A stretch of 7,934 bases of DNA, from positions 1-7,934 of the forward strand of contig CADBTE010000101.1 in the NCBI GenBank assembly GCA_902797455.1, read 5' to 3'. The notes under the pieces are model-generated. The model had not been told where the DNA came from and ran no database searches. It saw only the letters and a list, made by a program, of their open reading frames with translations. The stretch is from an uncultured Planctomycetota bacterium (GTDB taxonomy: Bacteria > Planctomycetota > Planctomycetia > Pirellulales > Thermoguttaceae). Every line of letters begins with the position of its first letter. Positions within the stretch are counted from its first letter, which is position 1. This document shows positions 3,886-7,934 of this stretch, in pieces. Position numbers and translations under genes: made by a program.

Positions 3886-6246
3886 CTAGTTGGAGTTCGG
3901 GATATAGAGCATCGGAAGACCGTCATCGACAAAACCGCTGCCGCCGTCCTGCGTTTGGCCCGCCTCCGGCTGGCTTTGCATGAGCCCTTCGGGAAGAGTG
4001 CTCGGCATGACCGGCGCGGGCGTCTGGTTTCCCGAGGTCGACAGTTCCGGGCGATCCTCCCGCGGCGCCTTAAAGGTCTGATGCCTCGTCTGCTCGGCGC
4101 CGCGGCGTTCAACCTTCTTATAGGGACCGGGGAGCGGTTCGGCCTCTCGGCGGGGGTCACCCAGGCCGATCCCCTCGAAATCTTTCTGGCTGAACCCACT
4201 GTTCTCCTGCTGAGCGCTCTGATCGGCGGTGTCGAACCGGCCGGGCTGCGAGCCGAGACTCCCTGATCCGTTGTACTCATAGGAAAGACCGTCGCTGGCC
4301 ATTCCCGAGCACCCCTCGGGGAGATCCTCGCAGCGGGGGGGCTCTTCGGCGCCGCAGCCGATTTGAGCGCAGCCGCCCTGGTCATATTGGCCGCCCTGGC
4401 CGTAGTCATACGGTGCCATCAAAGTCGGCTGGGCGCCGGAATAATCGACCGTGCCGTCAAGCATCATGGGGGGCTGGCTCATCACCGCCTCGTAAGGGAC
4501 ACCCTCGTCGTAGAGCATTGGGATGTTCCCCTCGATCGCCGGATCCATATAGACACCGGGGTACTCCTGGTACATCTGGGCATCCGACGGGTAGCCGCTG
4601 GCGTAGTCGATCGGTTCCTCGTCCCGGCAGCCGAACAGCTTAGACAAAGAAAACCTCATTCGCGAGACGCTTCGATCGGCCAGACGGCAAATCGGGGTAG
4701 AACGGCACCCTGAGCGGCTTTCCTCAACTCCCGCGGCGATCATCTCTGAACCGGTCATCTCAATCCCCGAGATCCCCTCCATCGAACGGCTGCTCTTACC
4801 GCCGCCCAGCAGGCCGCCAAGGCAGCTCTTTCTCTGGCCCGAGTACCCATCTTGCGCGTACGCACCACCCGCGGCGTATGCCTCGTAGGTATTCGGGTCG
4901 ATGATCACCGGCGCGACCTGGCTGCCGCCGGCGGATTTCGGGCAGATACCGGACCCAGAAGCGCCGGAGGCAGCCAGGTGGGCGGCGCTGGGGCGGTACA
5001 GCGTCGAGGCGAACCCGGCGTTCGGCGTTCTGTCTTGGAAGTTAAACTTCCCGTTGCCGAGGATCGTCGGGGTCCCTTTATAGGTATTCCCTCCCCACAG
5101 CAGCAGCGACGGCTTGTGGGCGATCTTATTGGTGAAGATCCGCGCGTCGTCCAAGATCGGGTAAATGCGCTCCTGGACCCCCGCGGTGATATCGTTGGCG
5201 TTGGCGGTCACCGCCTCGACGTTCTGGACCGTATTGCGGAACGAGGCGCCGATGCTCGGGTCACGGAGCATCCCGATCGGGGTGTCGCTGTCTTTGATCG
5301 CGGTATTTAATTCCTCGGCCAGCTGATTAATATTGCTGACCATCTGGCGCAGATCCTCGCCGCTGGCGGTCAGAGAAGCGATGAAGTCGGGTCCTTCTTT
5401 CGAGAGCGAGTCGGTGAAAGACTTTAAGTTATCGAGGTTGGCGTTGACGTTATCGACGGTCTTCCCCGAGTTTTGGATGATGTATTTAAAATCATCCGAA
5501 AGCGAATAGGCGTCGTTGACGATCGTCTGGATTTTCTCGATGGTCTCGGGAAGAATCTTCGCCGAGGAGAGGACGCTGTTGCGGACATTCTCGTCCCCGA
5601 CGATCGCGTTGATATTCCCCGCCAGGACACTGGTCGATTTGAGGGTATCCCCCAGCGAGCCGAGGATATCATCGATCTTGCTCTTTTTTACCTCGATGTC
5701 TTCCGCGCTTCCGAGGAGGACATTGATCTTCGCGATGAAGGTCGTCATCTCTTCGGCGGCGTCGTTGACCTGGCGAATCGCCTTAGCCAGATCTCCCTCA
5801 ATGTTCGAGACGGTCCCCATCAGATCGCCCCCCGGGATGCCGGTGATCGGGTCCTCGACCTTGCGGACCGCGATTTGACCGGAGTAATTCGGGTTTTTCA
5901 CAAACTCGATCGAGGCGTCGCCCAGAACGGTTCGCTGGATCCGCGCGTACTCATTGGTGTAGATCTGAACATTGGGGGCCAGTCGAAAGACGACATGGAC
6001 CTCGGAATGATCCTCGTCATCCACCAGGTCGACGCTGATCACACGGCCGATCTCCACCCCGCTTTTGAGCACACGGGAGTTGTTTCCGATACCGGGGGCT
6101 TTGTCGAAGACAATCGTCATCCTCTCGCTCCCCCCGGAGGAGAAGATCTTCTTGGGCGCGCCAAAGAGGATCGTCATGACAATGATGGTTACAAACACGG
6201 TTAAAACCATCCCGCCAATGAGGAATTCCATTCTCTTGTTCGACAT
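3886..6246 (-). CDS. MlaD-like MCE domain protein with long cysteine-containing tail
   Basis: The protein has 786 residues. Residues 1-7 are short and basic, 8-29 are one membrane helix (FLIGGMVLTVFVTIIVMTI), and about 40-120 form an MCE domain (APGIGNNSRVLKSGVEIGRV is the typical P-G-L-x-x-G-x-x-V-x-x-x-G-V-x-V-G-x-V element). About 140-375 is helical with spaced hydrophobics, as in MCE proteins that form a needle or tube. KPSLLLWG (378-385) is the usual end of such proteins. Residues about 386-786 are extra: low-complexity, rich in Gly, Ser, Pro, Gln, Tyr, with nine Cys (435, 475, 514, 520, 540, 626, 631, 639, 646), while residues 1-434 contain none. The protein is anchored in the inner membrane with the rest in the periplasm, where MCE rings carry lipids between membranes together with MlaE and MlaF. 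ATG 6246 has GAGG 9 nt upstream. It is the last gene of the operon, 57 nt after mlaF. The MCE part is secure; the tail's role is unknown. Confidence 0.88.
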   Translation of the reverse strand: MSNKRMEFLIGGMVLTVFVTIIVMTILFGAPKKIFSSGGSERMTIVFDKAPGIGNNSRVLKSGVEIGRVISVDLVDDEDHSEVHVVFRLAPNVQIYTNEYARIQRTVLGDASIEFVKNPNYSGQIAVRKVEDPITGIPGGDLMGTVSNIEGDLAKAIRQVNDAAEEMTTFIAKINVLLGSAEDIEVKKSKIDDILGSLGDTLKSTSVLAGNINAIVGDENVRNSVLSSAKILPETIEKIQTIVNDAYSLSDDFKYIIQNSGKTVDNVNANLDNLKSFTDSLSKEGPDFIASLTASGEDLRQMVSNINQLAEELNTAIKDSDTPIGMLRDPSIGASFRNTVQNVEAVTANANDITAGVQERIYPILDDARIFTNKIAHKPSLLLWGGNTYKGTPTILGNGKFNFQDRTPNAGFASTLYRPSAAHLAASGASGSGICPKSAGGSQVAPVIIDPNTYEAYAAGGAYAQDGYSGQRKSCLGGLLGGGKSSRSMEGISGIEMTGSEMIAAGVEESRSGCRSTPICRLADRSVSRMRFSLSKLFGCRDEEPIDYASGYPSDAQMYQEYPGVYMDPAIEGNIPMLYDEGVPYEAVMSQPPMMLDGTVDYSGAQPTLMAPYDYGQGGQYDQGGCAQIGCGAEEPPRCEDLPEGCSGMASDGLSYEYNGSGSLGSQPGRFDTADQSAQQENSGFSQKDFEGIGLGDPRREAEPLPGPYKKVERRGAEQTRHQTFKAPREDRPELSTSGNQTPAPVMPSTLPEGLMQSQPEAGQTQDGGSGFVDDGLPMLYIPNSN

Positions 6247-6255
6247 AATATTCCG

Positions 6256-6259
6256 CCTC
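6256..6259 (-). promoter_or_regulatory. Ribosome binding site of the MlaD-like gene
   Basis: GAGG on the minus strand lies 9 nt before ATG 6246. The 57-nt gap from mlaF holds no hairpin or promoter that I can see, so the gene is probably read on the mlaE-mlaF transcript. Confidence 0.5.
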
Positions 6260-6303
6260 TGATATTTTCTTCCGACAGCCCGAGAGAAAAACCTCTTCCG
6301 CCG

Positions 6304-7179
6304 TCAGTGTTTGGTCATCTCCATCAAGCGTTCCCCGGCGTAGCCGTTAATAAACTGCCAGACACGCTTGTCGTCGGTATCGTCGATCTCGTCCGGAGGC
6401 CCGTCGAAGAGGACCTGCGGCTCATCCGGCCCAAGCCGGCGCAATGGATAGAGCATCACGATCCGGTCCGCGACTTTCTTGGCCGATTTCATATCGTGGG
6501 TTACGATCACCCCGGTCACCTTGTGCTTGTCCCGCGCGTTGATGATCATCTCGTTGATCACATCGCTCATAATGGGGTCCAGCCCGGTTGTCGGCTCGTC
6601 GTAGAGCATCAGCTCGGGGTTGATCGCCAGCGCCCGCGCGAAACCGACCCGCTTGCGCATCCCGCCGGAAAGCTCGGCGGGGTACCGCTGCTCCACGTCC
6701 TGGGTTAACCCCACCTCGTGAAGGAGCCGGTGGACGGTCTCGTCGATCTCGTCTTTGCGGGTCTTCGGCCGATTCTGCAAGATCGGGAAGGCGACATTCT
6801 CCCATATTGTCATACTGTCAAACAGCGCCGCCTGCTGAAAGACGAACCCAAAGCGGGTCCGCGCCTGGCTCAGCTGCCGGCTGCTCATCGAGGTTAAATC
6901 CACCCCGTCGAGCCAGATATTTCCGTAGGACGGCTTATTCAGCCCGATGAGGGTCTTGAGCAAAACCGTCTTTCCGCAGCCGCTTTCCCCGATAATCGCC
7001 ACCGTCTCGCCGCGGCGGATCGGGAGATTGATATCGCGCAGAACCTCGTGGCCGTCGAACTCGACATAGAGTCCTTCGGTCTCCAGAAGCGGCCGGCGTC
7101 GGCGCAGGACACGCCGCTGACCATCGGCGTCGGTGTAAACCTGCCCTTCCCAGGTGATCTTTTCTCTCGATTCGGTCAT
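6304..7179 (-). CDS. mlaF: MlaF-type ABC transporter ATPase
   Basis: This 291-residue cytoplasmic ATPase powers the MCE lipid transporter. All ABC motifs are present: Walker A GESGCGKT (64-71), Q-loop (Q115/Q116 in VFQQAALFDSMT, the form usual in MlaF), signature LSGGM (170-174), Walker B LMLYDEP (190-196, with catalytic E195), D-loop GLD (199-201) and switch H228 in VTHD. The TGLDPIMSDVINEMI segment is characteristic of the Mla/Mkl/Ttg2A group. Residues 1-30 are an extension beyond the usual start (WEGQVYTDADGQ, then a basic RRVLRRRRP stretch) of unknown role. The start ATG 7179 shares its first base with the mlaE stop (TGATG), and GGAGG lies 9 nt upstream, so translation is probably coupled to mlaE. 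The family is firm; the exact lipid substrate cannot be read from the sequence. Confidence 0.94.
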   Translation of the reverse strand: MTESREKITWEGQVYTDADGQRRVLRRRRPLLETEGLYVEFDGHEVLRDINLPIRRGETVAIIGESGCGKTVLLKTLIGLNKPSYGNIWLDGVDLTSMSSRQLSQARTRFGFVFQQAALFDSMTIWENVAFPILQNRPKTRKDEIDETVHRLLHEVGLTQDVEQRYPAELSGGMRKRVGFARALAINPELMLYDEPTTGLDPIMSDVINEMIINARDKHKVTGVIVTHDMKSAKKVADRIVMLYPLRRLGPDEPQVLFDGPPDEIDDTDDKRVWQFINGYAGERLMEMTKH

Positions 7180-7934
7180 CAGAGCATTCCTCCCGTCGGC
7201 CCCCCGAAGAAAGCCGTCTGAAAACGGTCCAGGAAAATCCCTAAGACCAGGTCGAGGATCAGGATCATCACAAACGAGATCACGAACGAATGGGTCGCGG
7301 CTTTGCCGACCCCTTCGGCCCCCGCCTCGCAGTGGAATCCCTGATGACAGCTGATCATCGCGATCGCGCCGCCGAAGAAAATGCTTTTAAACATACCGGC
7401 GAATATCTCGAACGGACCGACCATTCGCCGGGAATAGTCCCAGTAATACCCCCAGTCGACGCCGAGGACATCGATGCTTAGAAACGCGCCGCCGAAGACC
7501 CCCATCGCGTCAGCCATAATCGTCAGCCCGGGAATCAGGATCAGGCAGGCCAAAAAGCGCGGGACCACCAGGTAGTGAATCGGGTTCGGCCCCATACTGG
7601 TTAAGGCGTCGATCTGTTCGGTCACCCGCATGGTTCCCAGTTCCGCGGCGATGGAGCTGCCGACACGGCCGGCAAGCATCGTGGCGGCCAGAACCGGGCC
7701 GAGTTCTTTAACCAGCGACAGGTTGATCGCCCCGCCGATGCGCGACTCCAGCCCCACCAGCTTGAACTGGGGGAACGACTGGACGGCCAGCACCATTCCG
7801 ACGAACATTCCGGTGAGAACCACCACCGGCAAACTCAAGACGCCGACGTTGAAGAAGATCGGGACGAGCGTCCCCTTGCTCGGCCGGCGGGCGAAGAGCC
7901 AAAAGACAGTCGACGCGGCGAAGAAGGTCAGATC
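7179..7934 (-). CDS. mlaE: MlaE-type ABC transporter permease (5' partial)
   Basis: The frame is open to the right window edge, so the N terminus is missing; 251 residues are visible, close to the full length of about 260 for E. coli MlaE. The in-frame TTG at 7838 is not the start: upstream codons read as typical MlaE sequence (LTFFAASTVFWLFARR, then LVPIFFNVGVLSLPVV). Clear family landmarks follow: LTGMFVGMVLAVQ, the hallmark segment LAGRVGSSIAAELGTMRVTEQIDAL (coupling region to the ATPase), then ALTSMGPNPIHYLVVPR and several hydrophobic helices ending at GGPTGGML. This is the inner-membrane channel subunit that partners with MlaF and hands lipid to or from the MCE protein. Its stop overlaps the mlaF start by one base. 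The identity is very secure apart from the missing N terminus. Confidence 0.93.
   Translation of the reverse strand, partial: DLTFFAASTVFWLFARRPSKGTLVPIFFNVGVLSLPVVVLTGMFVGMVLAVQSFPQFKLVGLESRIGGAINLSLVKELGPVLAATMLAGRVGSSIAAELGTMRVTEQIDALTSMGPNPIHYLVVPRFLACLILIPGLTIMADAMGVFGGAFLSIDVLGVDWGYYWDYSRRMVGPFEIFAGMFKSIFFGGAIAMISCHQGFHCEAGAEGVGKAATHSFVISFVMILILDLVLGIFLDRFQTAFFGGPTGGML

Noticed and set aside
3855..4409. 184-residue minus-strand frame overlapping the MCE tail in another frame
   Set aside because: Arg/Ala/Ser-rich composition typical of an out-of-frame read of GC-rich DNA. A frameshift joining it to the MCE gene was considered, but the MCE frame stays open to a stop placed well before the terminator.
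5473..6204. 243-residue plus-strand frame opposite the MCE gene
   Set aside because: Antisense shadow: the minus strand encodes the membrane helix and MCE domain with family motifs, the plus frame encodes nothing recognisable.
7836..7838. TTG as start of mlaE
   Set aside because: Conserved MlaE sequence continues upstream in frame to the window edge.

Overview
The window looks like a chromosomal segment from a moderately GC-rich bacterium, most probably a member of the Planctomycetota or a relative. That placement is an inference from gene content and protein style: a stand-alone CoaB-type ligase, an exported von Willebrand A protein, and an MCE protein with a very long low-complexity tail. 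There is no rRNA or other firm taxonomic marker. I see no sign of mobile elements, tRNA genes, CRISPR arrays or phage genes.

Layout: (1) Positions 2-1312 (+) hold an exported von Willebrand factor A protein whose signal peptide is cut by the left window edge. It is followed after 16 nt by a CoaB-type phosphopantothenate-cysteine ligase (1329-1979, +). (2) A 15-bp perfect hairpin with A- and T-tracts (2021-2066) lies between coaB and the convergent dnaN and should terminate both. (3) dnaN, the DNA polymerase III sliding clamp, is on the minus strand (start best placed at 3193). (4) A gene-free stretch of almost 700 bp (3194-3885) has the composition and motifs of a replication origin. It contains two perfect DnaA boxes, four one-mismatch boxes of a single form (TTATCAACA), an AT-rich polypurine segment, a GC-rich block and a 31-bp near-palindrome carrying parS-like half sites. 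(5) The right half is an MCE/Mla-type lipid transport operon on the minus strand, in transcription order mlaE (5' end beyond the window), mlaF, mlaD. It ends in a strong intrinsic terminator (3809-3846) just beside the candidate origin.

How it fits together: MlaE (permease) and MlaF (ATPase) form an inner-membrane ABC transporter, and the MlaD-like protein supplies the MCE ring that carries lipid across the periplasm. The MlaD-like protein has about 400 extra residues after its MCE and helical parts. They are cysteine-containing and rich in Gly, Ser, Pro, Gln and Tyr, which is the most unusual protein feature here. The other point of interest is the candidate oriC. It sits directly upstream of dnaN with no dnaA or recF visible, while a lipid-transport operon is transcribed toward it and stopped by a hairpin at its edge.
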